From assembly GCF_003116835.1 (NCBI RefSeq), contig NZ_BFFO01000001.1, positions 186,001 to 250,000 of the forward strand: DNA of 64,000 nucleotides, written 5' to 3'. A model generated the notes under the pieces. That model had not been told where the DNA came from and searched no databases. It worked only from the letters and a program-made list of their open reading frames with translations. Below, piece after piece: positions 9,951-16,944 of this stretch (positions are counted from its first letter, which is position 1; each line of letters starts with the position of its first letter). The position numbers were made by a program, and so were the translations under genes. Origin of the DNA: Lactococcus termiticola (GTDB lineage Bacteria > Bacillota > Bacilli > Lactobacillales > Streptococcaceae).

Positions 9951-9979
9951 ATTTTAACACTTTCAGGATTTGTTTTCAA
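9951..9979 (-). promoter_or_regulatory. lmrCD promoter
   Basis: -35 TTGAAA (9974-9979), 17-bp spacer, extended -10 TGTTAAAAT (9951-9959). The leader is about 40 nt and holds the lmrC ribosome site. Confidence 0.65.
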
Positions 9980-10035
9980 ATTAAAAATACTAATAGCGTT
10001 AATTTATTTTGATGTTAATGATTTTCATACTGAAG

Positions 10036-10175
10036 AGTCGTTGCGTTCTGGAAATCCGGCTAGCCTCTGTGGGCACGCAAGCAAAGCCCTGCGGGCTTTC
10101 ATTGCTAAGTGCTGAGCCCTTCGGTCTCAGCACTTGCCTTGGCACAGGGGCTGACCGGATTTCCTCCACTCCACT
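10036..10175 (-). repeat. family-1 three-way-junction repeat, copy 4
   Basis: The outer stem joins GAAATCCGG and CCTCTGTG to CACAGGGG and CCGGATTTC. Arm I, AGTGCTGAGACC / GGGCTCAGCACT, is perfectly paired. Arm II is GCAATGAAAGCCCGCAGGGCTTTGCTTGC. The ends GTTGCGTTCTGG and CCTCCACTCCACT match the family termini. It fills the gap between lmrC and the DUF1304 gene. Confidence 0.88.
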
Positions 10176-10190
10176 ATAACCTCCTTAATT

Positions 10191-10556
10191 TTAATTCAAA
10201 ACAAAACTGCTAGCCAGAGCCAAGGTGGCGAGACCTCCCTGAGTCAGGATAATCTTCTTATCACTGGTAAAACTGCCATAGAGGGCGACCAGGATGATAT
10301 AAATCAAGAGTAGGCGGAGGATTTCAAGGCCTGAGGCTGAGAAAAAGAGGGCATAGAGCAGGCCCAGGCCAATCAGGCCATTATAGACGCCCTGGTTCTT
10401 GAAAAGGGTCTGAACACTGGGCCGGCTGAGTTCTTCTTGGGGCATCTTAAAGACCCGGGCCGTCACCTTTGAGCTAGTCGCAAGGGTCTCTAGGGACATG
10501 ATATAGAAAAACTCGAGGGCAACGAGCAGGCTCAAAATCATCGTTATATTCGACAT
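10191..10556 (-). CDS. DUF1304 family membrane protein
   Basis: A 121-residue protein with four predicted membrane helices and little else. The start MSNITMILSLLVALEFFYIM with an early Glu-x-x-Tyr, and the central FKNQGVYNGLIGLGLLYAL, fit the DUF1304 family as I remember it. Function is unknown. The ATG at 10556 is preferred over the TTG one codon upstream; the ribosome site is weak. The gene follows the nitroreductase gene by 21 bp and is probably cotranscribed with it. Confidence 0.7.
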   Translation of the reverse strand: MSNITMILSLLVALEFFYIMSLETLATSSKVTARVFKMPQEELSRPSVQTLFKNQGVYNGLIGLGLLYALFFSASGLEILRLLLIYIILVALYGSFTSDKKIILTQGGLATLALASSFVLN

Positions 10557-10577
10557 CAAAAAGTCTACTTTCTTCTA

Positions 10578-11216
10578 TTATTTGAAGCTGGTCAGCTTTT
10601 CTGCTGGGAGACGGGAACTGCCGTGGCCTTCTACGGCTCCCTTGCCGATAGCGATAATCATGACAGGGATATAGCGGTCCTTGTCCATGCCAAAGGCTTC
10701 AGCAAGCTGGTCTGCCTCAAAGCCACCGATAGGATTGGTCTCATAGCCGTGGGCACGGGCAATGAGCATGAACTGCATGGCAGCGAGGCTGGCATCGATT
10801 TTGACGACATCGTTCATGACCTCTTTTGAAAAGCTTTCATAGTAGGGAATGTAGGCGTCAAGGAGTTGATTCTTCGTTGCTTCGTCCATGTGACCGTCAG
10901 CGACGGTCTTGCCGTAGATTTCTTCAGCGTATTCGTAGTTTTTCATGTCGCCAAAGACCAGGACCATGGCTGATGAGGTCTCGTTTTGTCGGGTGTTAAA
11001 GCGGACGAGAGGATGGAGGGTCGCTTTGGCCTCGTCTGATTCTGCCACGACAAAACGCCAGGACTGCATGTTGACAGAAGATGGGGCAGTCGTCGCCTCC
11101 TGGATCATTTCCAGCATTTCTTCATGTGAAATCTTGTAGTCCTTGTCAAAGACCTTGACGGATTTGCGGTTGAGGGTGATGTCTGCGAAGTCGTTGTTCT
11201 TAAAGTTTGAAGTCAT
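10578..11216 (-). CDS. nitroreductase family FMN oxidoreductase
   Basis: A 212-residue NAD(P)H:flavin-dependent nitroreductase-like protein. The N-terminal RKSVKVFD and TTAPSSVNMQSWRFVV segments bind FMN phosphate and ring, and a C-terminal glycine-rich turn (IAIGKG) lies near residue 190. Such enzymes are cytoplasmic dimers that reduce quinones or nitroaromatics; the natural substrate cannot be read. The start at 11216 is supported by AAGGGAAATC. It is divergent from the CDF transporter gene at 11345. Confidence 0.85.
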   Translation of the reverse strand: MTSNFKNNDFADITLNRKSVKVFDKDYKISHEEMLEMIQEATTAPSSVNMQSWRFVVAESDEAKATLHPLVRFNTRQNETSSAMVLVFGDMKNYEYAEEIYGKTVADGHMDEATKNQLLDAYIPYYESFSKEVMNDVVKIDASLAAMQFMLIARAHGYETNPIGGFEADQLAEAFGMDKDRYIPVMIIAIGKGAVEGHGSSRLPAEKLTSFK

Positions 11217-11328
11217 TTTGATTTCCCTTAAAAATTCTTAATTTATTAACCTCGCTATTATAGCTTTATCAGCCCTCTTTTTCAAAGATTTGGACCGGAA
11301 TTTTAATCGTTTCCCAGAATACATTTTT

Positions 11329-11337
11329 TGCTATAAT
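11329..11337 (+). promoter_or_regulatory. extended -10 promoter giving a leaderless CDF mRNA
   Basis: TGCTATAAT at 11329-11337 follows a T run. Only 7 nt separate it from the ATG at 11345, so transcription should begin at the start codon. No recognisable -35 was found. Confidence 0.65.
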
Positions 11338-11344
11338 AAGAACT

Positions 11345-12547
11345 ATGAACAACGAACGTCGAAGAAAATTAAAATTGGCAGAAAAAGGGATTTGGCTATC
11401 CATTTCAGCCTATATCCTCCTGTCCATCGGCCAGATTGCGGTCGCTGAGCTGACCCACTCTGAGGCCTTGCGGGCCAACGGTTTTAACAACCTGACCGAC
11501 ATCCTTGGCAACATCGCCATTCTCATCGGCATCCGGATTGCCCGGATTCCTGCCGACGACGACCACGTCTATGGCCACTGGAAAATCGAGTCTATTGCCA
11601 GTCTGATTTCTTCCTTCATCATGTTTCTGGTCGGCTTTGAGGTCCTCCGTGAGACCATCATGAATTTCATTGCCAACAAGAACGAGTCTATTGATCCTAT
11701 CGGTGCCTGGGCTGGTGTCATCTCAGCCATCATCATGTTCTTTGTCTACCTATATACTCGCCAGTTGGCCAAAAGCACCCAGTCTCAGGCTCTTGCGGCT
11801 TCTAGCAAGGACAATTTGGCCGATGCCGTGACCAGTATCGGGACGGCCATCGCCATTGTCGCCGCCAGCTTTAACATGGCCTGGCTCGACCATCTGGTCG
11901 CCCTGATCATCGGCCTTTTCATTATCAAGACCGCTTATGAAATCTTCAGAGACAGTGTCTTCTCGCTCTCTGACGGCTTTGACGAGAGCCTGATTGATAC
12001 TTATAAAAATGAAATTGAACAACTTCCTAAAATTAAAAAGGTCAAGATGATTCGGGGACGGACCTACGGCAGCAACATCTTTCTGGATGTGGTCGTCGAA
12101 ATGTCGCCCGACCTCTCCGTCTTTGAGAGCCATGAGATGACGGAGAAAATCGAGCAGCTCCTCCAAGATAAGTACGAGGTCTATGATACCGACGTCCACG
12201 TTGAGCCGGCCGACTTGCCCGAAGAACGCCACTATGCCTCACGTAGCCTCGAGCTCCTCAGCAAGGAAGAAAAGGTCCTCAACCGGCAAAAATCGCAAGA
12301 ACTCCTGGCAGAAAACTTCCAATTCATTGCTGAAAATGGCCGGATTTATGATAAAGAAGCCTATAAGAAGCTCATGCCAAGGGAAAATCTGGCCCTCCAT
12401 CATTACGAGGCCCAGCAGGTCAGCAAGAAAACCTTCTTGCTCGAATACCGATACACCGATGGCCACAGCTACCAGGTCAGCTCCATCTGGCGTCGCAATG
12501 ACAACTGGTACTGCATCCATAGACAGGAGACCGAAATCCATGACTAA
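11345..12547 (+). CDS. cation diffusion facilitator with C-terminal NTF2-like (DUF4440-type) domain
   Basis: A 400-residue metal/proton antiporter. Residues 1-215 hold six membrane helices. Helix 2 carries NNLTD, the YGHWKIE loop follows, and helix 5 carries DNLAD; a Mn-type specificity like MntE is possible but unproven. Residues 215-295 form the usual cytoplasmic dimer domain. About 90 further residues (AENFQFIAENGRIYDKEAY ... SSIWRRNDNWYCIHRQ) resemble a SnoaL/DUF4440 NTF2-like fold, not a normal part of CDF proteins. The gene has no ribosome site and appears leaderless. It overlaps the MarR gene by 8 nt. Confidence 0.85.
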   Translation: MNNERRRKLKLAEKGIWLSISAYILLSIGQIAVAELTHSEALRANGFNNLTDILGNIAILIGIRIARIPADDDHVYGHWKIESIASLISSFIMFLVGFEVLRETIMNFIANKNESIDPIGAWAGVISAIIMFFVYLYTRQLAKSTQSQALAASSKDNLADAVTSIGTAIAIVAASFNMAWLDHLVALIIGLFIIKTAYEIFRDSVFSLSDGFDESLIDTYKNEIEQLPKIKKVKMIRGRTYGSNIFLDVVVEMSPDLSVFESHEMTEKIEQLLQDKYEVYDTDVHVEPADLPEERHYASRSLELLSKEEKVLNRQKSQELLAENFQFIAENGRIYDKEAYKKLMPRENLALHHYEAQQVSKKTFLLEYRYTDGHSYQVSSIWRRNDNWYCIHRQETEIHD

Positions 12548-12998
12548 GCAAGCTGAAATCATGACCGAGCTGACCGACATTTTTAACAAGAACAACCGCC
12601 TGAGAAAACCATTGATGGAAAAAGCTTTTGAGGGCTTGAGTCTCTCTGAAATCGAGGCCCTGGAAATCATCGGCCAAATCAAGCAGGTCAACGTGACCAA
12701 GCTCGCTAGGGCCCTCTACATGACCCGGGGGGCGGCGAGCAAAATCAGTAAGAAACTCCTGGCCAAGGGGATGATTAGGGATTATAGCTCGGCTGAGAAT
12801 AAGAAGGAAATTTATTTTGAGCTGACCCCGCAAGGTCAGGCTGTTAACGACCAACACGAGGGCTTGCATAAGGACTTTCTAGCCCAGGATAAGGTGGTTT
12901 TTGATGAGCTGAGTCCTGAGGAGTTTAAGTTTTTAGAGAAGTTTTTGAAGGATTATAATTCGCATTTGGACCGATTGTTGAAGGAAGGCCTGGCTTAG
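12540..12998 (+). CDS. MarR family transcriptional regulator
   Basis: A 152-residue winged-helix regulator. The recognition segment VTKLARALYMTRGAASKISKKL is followed by a wing (RDYSSAENKKEIYFELT) and dimerisation helices. The start at 12540 uses AGGAGACCG and overlaps the CDF gene. It is probably cotranscribed with the CDF gene and may repress it; no clear palindrome is visible at that promoter. Ligand unknown. Confidence 0.88.
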   Translation: MTKQAEIMTELTDIFNKNNRLRKPLMEKAFEGLSLSEIEALEIIGQIKQVNVTKLARALYMTRGAASKISKKLLAKGMIRDYSSAENKKEIYFELTPQGQAVNDQHEGLHKDFLAQDKVVFDELSPEEFKFLEKFLKDYNSHLDRLLKEGLA

Positions 12999-13012
12999 GG
13001 CTTTTTTTTGAT
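12982..13012 (+). terminator. terminator of the CDF-marR operon
   Basis: AAGGCC-TGGCTTA-GGGCTTTTTTTT overlaps the marR stop codon. It is a short stem followed by eight T. Confidence 0.6.
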
Positions 13013-13029
13013 TGTCCTCAACTGCATAG

Positions 13030-13058
13030 AAAAAGAGCCCGATTTCAAGGCTCTTTTC
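13030..13058. terminator. bidirectional terminator between marR and the 83-residue gene
   Basis: AAAAAGAGCC-CGATTTCAA-GGCTCTTTT is flanked by A and T runs on opposite sides. It serves the minus-strand gene at 13062 and backs up the marR terminator. Confidence 0.75.
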
Positions 13059-13061
13059 TCT

Positions 13062-13313
13062 CTATACATTTTTAACTTTCTTTGACTTTCTCAGCAAATA
13101 AATCCCAATAGCAAACAATACCAAGGAAGGCAACATCATATAAGGTGCCGCACTCCCCCAAAAGGCATGGGAATAAAGGGCAAAGCCCTCAAATCTGATG
13201 TCGCTTGGTGCTGTAAAGGGATCGACCGTCATCCCAATGAAGGCTCCGACTATCGCTTCCAGAAATCCTAAGAAAATGAAGGCTAAACCCCAGTTGATAT
13301 AAGTCTTTTTCAT
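13062..13313 (-). CDS. small two-helix membrane protein, unknown
   Basis: 83 residues with two hydrophobic segments (about 8-28 and 55-74), an aromatic-rich connecting loop, and a positive tail (RKSKKVKNV). I do not recognise a family. The ATG follows GGCGGGGATATC. It stands alone between convergent terminators and the MFS promoter region. Confidence 0.65.
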   Translation of the reverse strand: MKKTYINWGLAFIFLGFLEAIVGAFIGMTVDPFTAPSDIRFEGFALYSHAFWGSAAPYMMLPSLVLFAIGIYLLRKSKKVKNV

Positions 13314-13487
13314 GATATCCCCGCCTTTATATATTAATTTATTAGCTCGCCCAAACGAATGTTTTCGCTTTCAAGATTATAATATCATACTTTTTCATAA
13401 ATCGCTTAAATAGAAGATTCAAAGCAAGGCAGAACGCCATTCTTAGTCGGATTTTCATCCAAAAAAATCTCTCTAAAACTCATTTAG

Positions 13488-13540
13488 TTGACAAGGAAAC
13501 AAAAATAAGTTATACTATATTTGTTTCCGAGGAAACCACA
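13488..13540 (+). promoter_or_regulatory. MFS promoter with three GTTTCC/GGAAAC half-sites
   Basis: -35 TTGACA (13488-13493), 17-bp spacer, -10 TATACT (13511-13516). Half-sites lie at 13495-13500 (GGAAAC), 13523-13528 (GTTTCC) and 13531-13536 (GGAAAC). The first two form a long near-palindrome straddling the -10; the last two form a compact one. The layout suits a TetR- or MarR-type repressor. Confidence 0.75.
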
Positions 13541-13579
13541 AACAAGAACAACAACCATCTCAAAAAACGAGGTCCACCT

Positions 13580-14770
13580 ATGAACACCAATAAACACGCC
13601 CTAAGCTTCGGGCTCATCACTAGCTTCTTGACCGGTCTTGGCTTTACCATCATCTCGCCGGTCGTCCCCTTTATGGTCCAGCCCTTTACTAACAGCCAGC
13701 AGCAGGCCCTCATCGTGACTAGCCTAACGGCTGTCTACGCCCTCTGCACTTTTCTGGCAGCTCCCGCCATCGGCAGCCTGTCTGACCGCTTTGGCAGACG
13801 GCCCATCCTGATTTTCAGCCTACTTGGCTCTGCCATTGGCTACCTGATTTTCGGCTGGGCGGGCTCCCTCTGGATGCTCTTTGCTGGCCGGATCATCGAC
13901 GGCTTGACTGGCGGTAATATCGTCGCCCTTTTCGCCTATCTCTCTGACATTTCTGAGCCTAAAGACCGGACCAAGATTTTCGGTTGGGCAGCCGCTGCTG
14001 TTGGTGTCGGCACTATCACTGGCCCCGTCATCGGTGGCCTCCTGGCCCAGTTTGGCAACAGCGTCCCCTTTATCTTTGGAGCCCTGATTTCCCTGATCAA
14101 TATGGCTTACGGTCTGATCGCCATGCCTGAGAGCCTGACTGCAGATAAACGTTTGAGCAGTCTTCCTGCTCGACGGCTCAATCCCTTTACCAGCCTCTTT
14201 GACCTCTTCAGCCTGCCCCAGCTTTCCCGATTATTTATGGTCGGCCTCCTGGTCTGGCTCCCTTCAGGGAGCCTACAAGCCATTGTCAGCCAGTTTGCCC
14301 TGGACAGCTTTGCCTGGCAGGCGGTCATTATTGGGCTTATCTTTGCCATCATGGGCTTGATGGACATTCTCACTCAGACCCTCGGCATGAAATTCCTCCT
14401 CAAGCACTTTAGCGACCAGGACCTCATGCGACTGGCTTTGACTAGCGAGCTCATCGGCTACCTCCTCATCAGCCTCTCTGCCCTGCTCAGCCTCTGGCCT
14501 CTCTTTATCCTGGCCATGTTCATCTACGCCTTTGGCGACTCTGTCTTTGGGACTGCCTATAACGGCCAGGTCTCTAAGACAGCGGATGAAAACGACCAAG
14601 GCAAGGTCCAAGGTGGCTCTCAAGCCCTCCAGTCACTGGCCCGAGTCGCAGGTCCCCTCCTTGGTGGCGGCCTGTACAGCAGCCTCGGCCACGCCAGTCC
14701 AGCTTTTCTCGGCGTCCTCTTCCTTGGCCTTGCCCTGATTACTGTTGCCCTCAATCGCTCAAGCATCTAA
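13580..14770 (+). CDS. MFS drug exporter, TetA-like 12-helix type
   Basis: A 396-residue major facilitator. Loop 2-3 carries the class motif GSLSDRFGRRP (about residues 65-75) and helix 5 the GPVIGGLLA antiporter motif. The overall form matches drug:H+ antiporters of the TetA family; substrate unknown. The start at 13580 lies after GAGGTCCACCT. The operator-bearing promoter predicts induction by a drug-sensing repressor. The regulator is not adjacent; the TetR gene at 16260 is a candidate, though its own upstream palindrome differs in sequence. Confidence 0.88.
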   Translation: MNTNKHALSFGLITSFLTGLGFTIISPVVPFMVQPFTNSQQQALIVTSLTAVYALCTFLAAPAIGSLSDRFGRRPILIFSLLGSAIGYLIFGWAGSLWMLFAGRIIDGLTGGNIVALFAYLSDISEPKDRTKIFGWAAAAVGVGTITGPVIGGLLAQFGNSVPFIFGALISLINMAYGLIAMPESLTADKRLSSLPARRLNPFTSLFDLFSLPQLSRLFMVGLLVWLPSGSLQAIVSQFALDSFAWQAVIIGLIFAIMGLMDILTQTLGMKFLLKHFSDQDLMRLALTSELIGYLLISLSALLSLWPLFILAMFIYAFGDSVFGTAYNGQVSKTADENDQGKVQGGSQALQSLARVAGPLLGGGLYSSLGHASPAFLGVLFLGLALITVALNRSSI

Positions 14771-14774
14771 GACT

Positions 14775-14817
14775 CAAAAAAAGCCAGCCTTCATCCTTAG
14801 TAGGCCAGCTTTTTTAT
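14775..14817. terminator. bidirectional terminator between MFS gene and folT
   Basis: AAAAAAGC... and ...GCTTTTTT flank a GCC/GGC stem. It ends the MFS transcript and overlaps the last codons of the convergent folT gene. Confidence 0.75.
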
Positions 14818-15324
14818 TTTCATGATTTCTGGTAAAAAAACCATGATTAAGATTGTCCGAATCGGAATTTGTATGAGCAAGGGCAATCGGCTCAAGAGCA
14901 GGACCTTGAAAGGCGTGTTATACATGAGCGACAACCAGAAGCTGTTGAGAATCAGGGTTTGCAGGAGCATGATGATGCTAACGATCATCAAGACAAAAAG
15001 CCAGTCTCGCCAACTCCTCCGGTCGAGTCGCCTCCGATAAAAAGCCCAGCCGTAGAGCCATCCGACTATGAAGGCTGTGACCGTCATCCCAGGCGAGGAG
15101 ACTGCCCCACGAAAGAGGACACCGAAGACATCGCCCGCAGCTAAACCCAGCCCCGCCCAAAAGGGACCTGCAATCCAACCAATCAGGCTGTCTGCCAGAA
15201 AGCCCGGCGAGAGCTTCCAGAAGCTCGTCCCGATGGTCAGTGACCTGAGGATGACCGAAATGCCGATGAGCACAGCAATAAGGACCAAGTCTCTGACGCT
15301 TGGTCTTGTGAAATACTTTTTCAT
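14797..15324 (-). CDS. folT: folate ECF transporter substrate-binding subunit FolT
   Basis: A 175-residue membrane S component of an energy-coupling-factor vitamin transporter. Five to six helices are visible, with an N-terminal MKKYFTRPSVRDLVLIAVLI and an SxGxxADSLIGWIAGPFWAG segment typical of the FolT/ECF-S fold. Specificity for folates is supported by the tetrahydrofolate riboswitch at 15384-15482. The ATPase and T subunits (EcfA, EcfA', EcfT) are not in the window and are usually shared. The start at 15324 follows GGAGG, which lies inside a hairpin able to hide it. Confidence 0.9.
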   Translation of the reverse strand: MKKYFTRPSVRDLVLIAVLIGISVILRSLTIGTSFWKLSPGFLADSLIGWIAGPFWAGLGLAAGDVFGVLFRGAVSSPGMTVTAFIVGWLYGWAFYRRRLDRRSWRDWLFVLMIVSIIMLLQTLILNSFWLSLMYNTPFKVLLLSRLPLLIQIPIRTILIMVFLPEIMKIKKLAY

Positions 15325-15326
15325 GA

Positions 15327-15352
15327 GTTACCTCCAATTCAATGGCGAGTAA
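15327..15352 (-). promoter_or_regulatory. folT ribosome-site-sequestering hairpin
   Basis: On the minus strand AGTTACTC pairs with GAGGTAACT, enclosing about 11 nt. The 3' side contains the Shine-Dalgarno GGAGG. It is a likely translational expression platform downstream of the THF aptamer. Confidence 0.55.
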
Positions 15353-15383
15353 CTGATCTTGAGTTAAAAAATTTCAAAAAATC

Positions 15384-15482
15384 AGCGGATGCGAGCCTGC
15401 ACCGCGTCTGCCTCTATCTAACGGCAGACTTCGTCTGTGGACGACATCCCATTCCACAACACTTAACGCTTGGCCCTACTCT
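15384..15482 (-). ncRNA. tetrahydrofolate (THF-I) riboswitch
   Basis: On the minus strand the conserved aptamer pieces occur in order: GCGTTAAGTGT, GGAATGGGATGTCGTCC, an ACGAAG bulge, a variable hairpin, GCGGTG and GCATCCGCT. These match the THF riboswitch as known from folT leaders in Firmicutes. The final GCATCCGC pairs back toward the core. It lies between the folT promoter and folT, so folate-responsive control of folate uptake is expected. Confidence 0.92.
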
Positions 15483-15502
15483 GTTTATTCATGAATAATT
15501 TT

Positions 15503-15531
15503 ATTTTAGCTTAGTCTCGGGAATCTTGCAA
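15503..15531 (-). promoter_or_regulatory. folT promoter
   Basis: -35 TTGCAA (15526-15531), 17-bp spacer, -10 TAAAAT (15503-15508), just upstream of the riboswitch. Confidence 0.8.
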
Positions 15532-15557
15532 GGCTAGTTTTTTTAGAATTGAGGCTT

Positions 15558-15696
15558 GGTCGTTCCAGAAAATGGGTGAATATTGCAGTGAGGCCGGAAG
15601 CGAAGCCTTACGGCTTCCATTCCTAAGTTTGGAGCCCTATCGGTCTCCAAACTTGCCTATTTTCACTGCGATATTCGCCCATTTTCTTCCACTCCT
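15558..15696 (-). repeat. family-1 three-way-junction repeat, copy 5
   Basis: The outer stem AGAAAATGGGTGAATATTGCAGTGA pairs with TCACTGCGATATTCGCCCATTTTCT (few mismatches). Arm I, AGTTTGGAGACC / GGGCTCCAAACT, is perfectly paired. Arm II is of the GGAATGGAAGCC type. The end TTCCACTCC matches the family. Confidence 0.88.
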
Positions 15697-15746
15697 TCAA
15701 TCGCAAAAAAATAGCCTGATTTGGAGAATAAGGCAATTCTTCAGGC

Positions 15747-15892
15747 ACAAGTGGAGTGGAGGAAATTCTGAAAAAACACTGTGAGAAAGGCAAATGACGA
15801 GACCGCTAGGGATCGGCATTTAGCAATGAAACCGAAGGTTTGCTTGCGGGCCCCACAGTGCTTTTTTCAGAATTTCCGGAACGCAACGACCC
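15747..15892 (+). repeat. family-1 three-way-junction repeat, copy 6
   Basis: The ends are ACAAGTGGAGTGGAGGAAATT and AATTTCCGGAACGCAACGACCC. The outer stem carries TTCTGAAAAAACACTGTG / CACAGTGCTTTTTTCAGAA. Arm I is GACGAGACC..GGGATCGGC and arm II AGCAATGAAACCGAAGGTTTGCTTGC. It lies only 50 bp from copy 5, in opposite orientation. Confidence 0.88.
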
Positions 15893-15903
15893 AAAACAAG
15901 AGA

Positions 15904-15926
15904 ACAAGCCCTCCAACAGGGCCTCC
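15904..15926 (-). terminator. probable terminator of the tetR unit
   Basis: On the minus strand AGGCCCT-GTTGG-AGGGCTT is followed by GTT. The T run is weak. Confidence 0.45.
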
Positions 15927-15929
15927 CTA

Positions 15930-16270
15930 TTACAAATTATTAATCTCATCCACCAGCTTCTCAGGCTCTTCTACACCCAAAATCAGCCGGTCTTGCTTCT
16001 CAGCCCTTAATTGAATGACAACAGGCTTTTCTCCACGAGTGACGTTATACCAAAAACTCTCGCCGTCTTTAGCAAAGAACCCAGCCCATTTCCCTGGACT
16101 CCTCAAACCGCCAGTTCTCCAAACATGTTCGTTAAGAATCCCTTCATCAACCGTCGCTCCAGCGATATGTTCTTTAGGGATTTCAATCCGCTTTTTAAGT
16201 GCCCAGAGCCTAAGCCCTTTGGTTCAATGATTAGAGCTGTTTCAGTCCATGAAATATGATTACTTGCCAT
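15930..16270 (-). pseudogene. frameshifted small gene overlapping the TetR gene
   Basis: An ATG at 16270, after AGAGGTAAG, overlaps the TetR stop by 11 nt and begins MASNHISWTETALIIEPKGL. Near 16211-16216 the coding signal shifts frame and continues RLWALKKRIEIPKEHIAGA... to ...EPEKLVDEINNL at 15930. Joining the two frames gives one protein of about 112 residues, so a single-base loss is the likely lesion. The composition suggests a small beta-rich (perhaps PH-like) domain, but I am not confident of the family. Gene order suggests it was cotranscribed with the TetR gene. Confidence 0.65.
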
Positions 16271-16655
16271 TTTTCTTACCTCTTTTCTCGTCTTTCATCT
16301 CTAGTTTTCCTCTTTCCAGAAGACAAGCCCCAAGCTCTCTCGTAAAGTCTGGCCCCTTGCCTTTTAGATAGGCCTCGAGTTGCTCTCGAATTGCTTCATC
16401 TCTCGCCGACAACTCCATCATCGCCACCAAGATGAGCTCCATTGACATTGGATGCTTTTCTTTAGCCATTGCCCTTGCTAGGCTAGCCAGAAAAATTCCC
16501 CGCTTACTACCAAAGGCCGCATACAGACTTCCCCGTAAGAGCCCTGTCTCTTCTACCAACTGGTCAAGCGAGCAAGCTTCAAAGCCGTAGCGTGCAAAAC
16601 ACTTGCCTGCCTGCTCCAAGACCAAATCTTCATCAAAACTTTTTCTTCTTCCCAT
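16260..16655 (-). CDS. TetR family transcriptional regulator (short)
   Basis: 131 residues. The N-terminal helix-turn-helix is clear: ARYGFEACSLDQLVEETGL then RGSLYAAFGSKRGIF. The ligand-binding part is short: TetR proteins are usually about 190 residues and this ends in a run of Lys (DEKRGKKNGK), so the C-terminal half may be reduced. The -10 TATATT sits 6 nt before the ATG and there is no ribosome site, so the mRNA is probably leaderless. A palindrome at 16699-16714 suggests autoregulation. Its partner gene is frameshifted. Confidence 0.8.
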   Translation of the reverse strand: MGRRKSFDEDLVLEQAGKCFARYGFEACSLDQLVEETGLLRGSLYAAFGSKRGIFLASLARAMAKEKHPMSMELILVAMMELSARDEAIREQLEAYLKGKGPDFTRELGACLLERGKLEMKDEKRGKKNGK

Positions 16656-16661
16656 ATTTTT

Positions 16662-16714
16662 AATATAAGCTTTCTTGAACGATTAGTCAGGTATTTTGTT
16701 GAATGTTTGTTCAA
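16662..16714 (-). promoter_or_regulatory. tetR promoter and candidate TetR operator
   Basis: -10 TATATT (16662-16667) with CTGACT 17 bp upstream. An imperfect palindrome TTGAATGTTTGTTCAA (16699-16714) lies just upstream of the -35. Confidence 0.6.
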
Positions 16715-16760
16715 AAAAGAACAATTCCTCTTAATAGCTGTAACAATCATGTTGGAAAGC

Positions 16761-16904
16761 ACAAGTGGAGTGAAGGAAATTCTAAAAAACGCTGTGGAAA
16801 AAGGCAAGTTGGAAGACCAACGGGCTTCCAACTTAGCGATGAAAGCGAAGCTTTGCTCGCGGGCCTCCACAGTGCTTTTCAGAATTTCCGGAACGCAACG
16901 ACCC
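16761..16904 (+). repeat. family-1 three-way-junction repeat, copy 7
   Basis: The ends are ACAAGTGGAGTGAAGGAAATT and GAATTTCCGGAACGCAACGACCC. Arm I is AAGTTGGAAGACC / GGGCTTCCAACTT, a paired variant with an extended GAAG/CTTC base. Arm II is AGCGATGAAAGCGAAGCTTTGCTCGC, in which GCGA/TCGC replaces the usual GCAA/TTGC. Confidence 0.88.
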
Positions 16905-16907
16905 AGA

Positions 16908-16942
16908 GCAAAAAAAAAGCCCTATCCCAGATAGAGCTTCAT
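16908..16942 (-). terminator. pepN terminator
   Basis: On the minus strand AAGCTCTATC-TGG-GATAGGGCTT is followed by nine T, just after the pepN stop codon. Confidence 0.8.
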
Positions 16943-16944
16943 TC

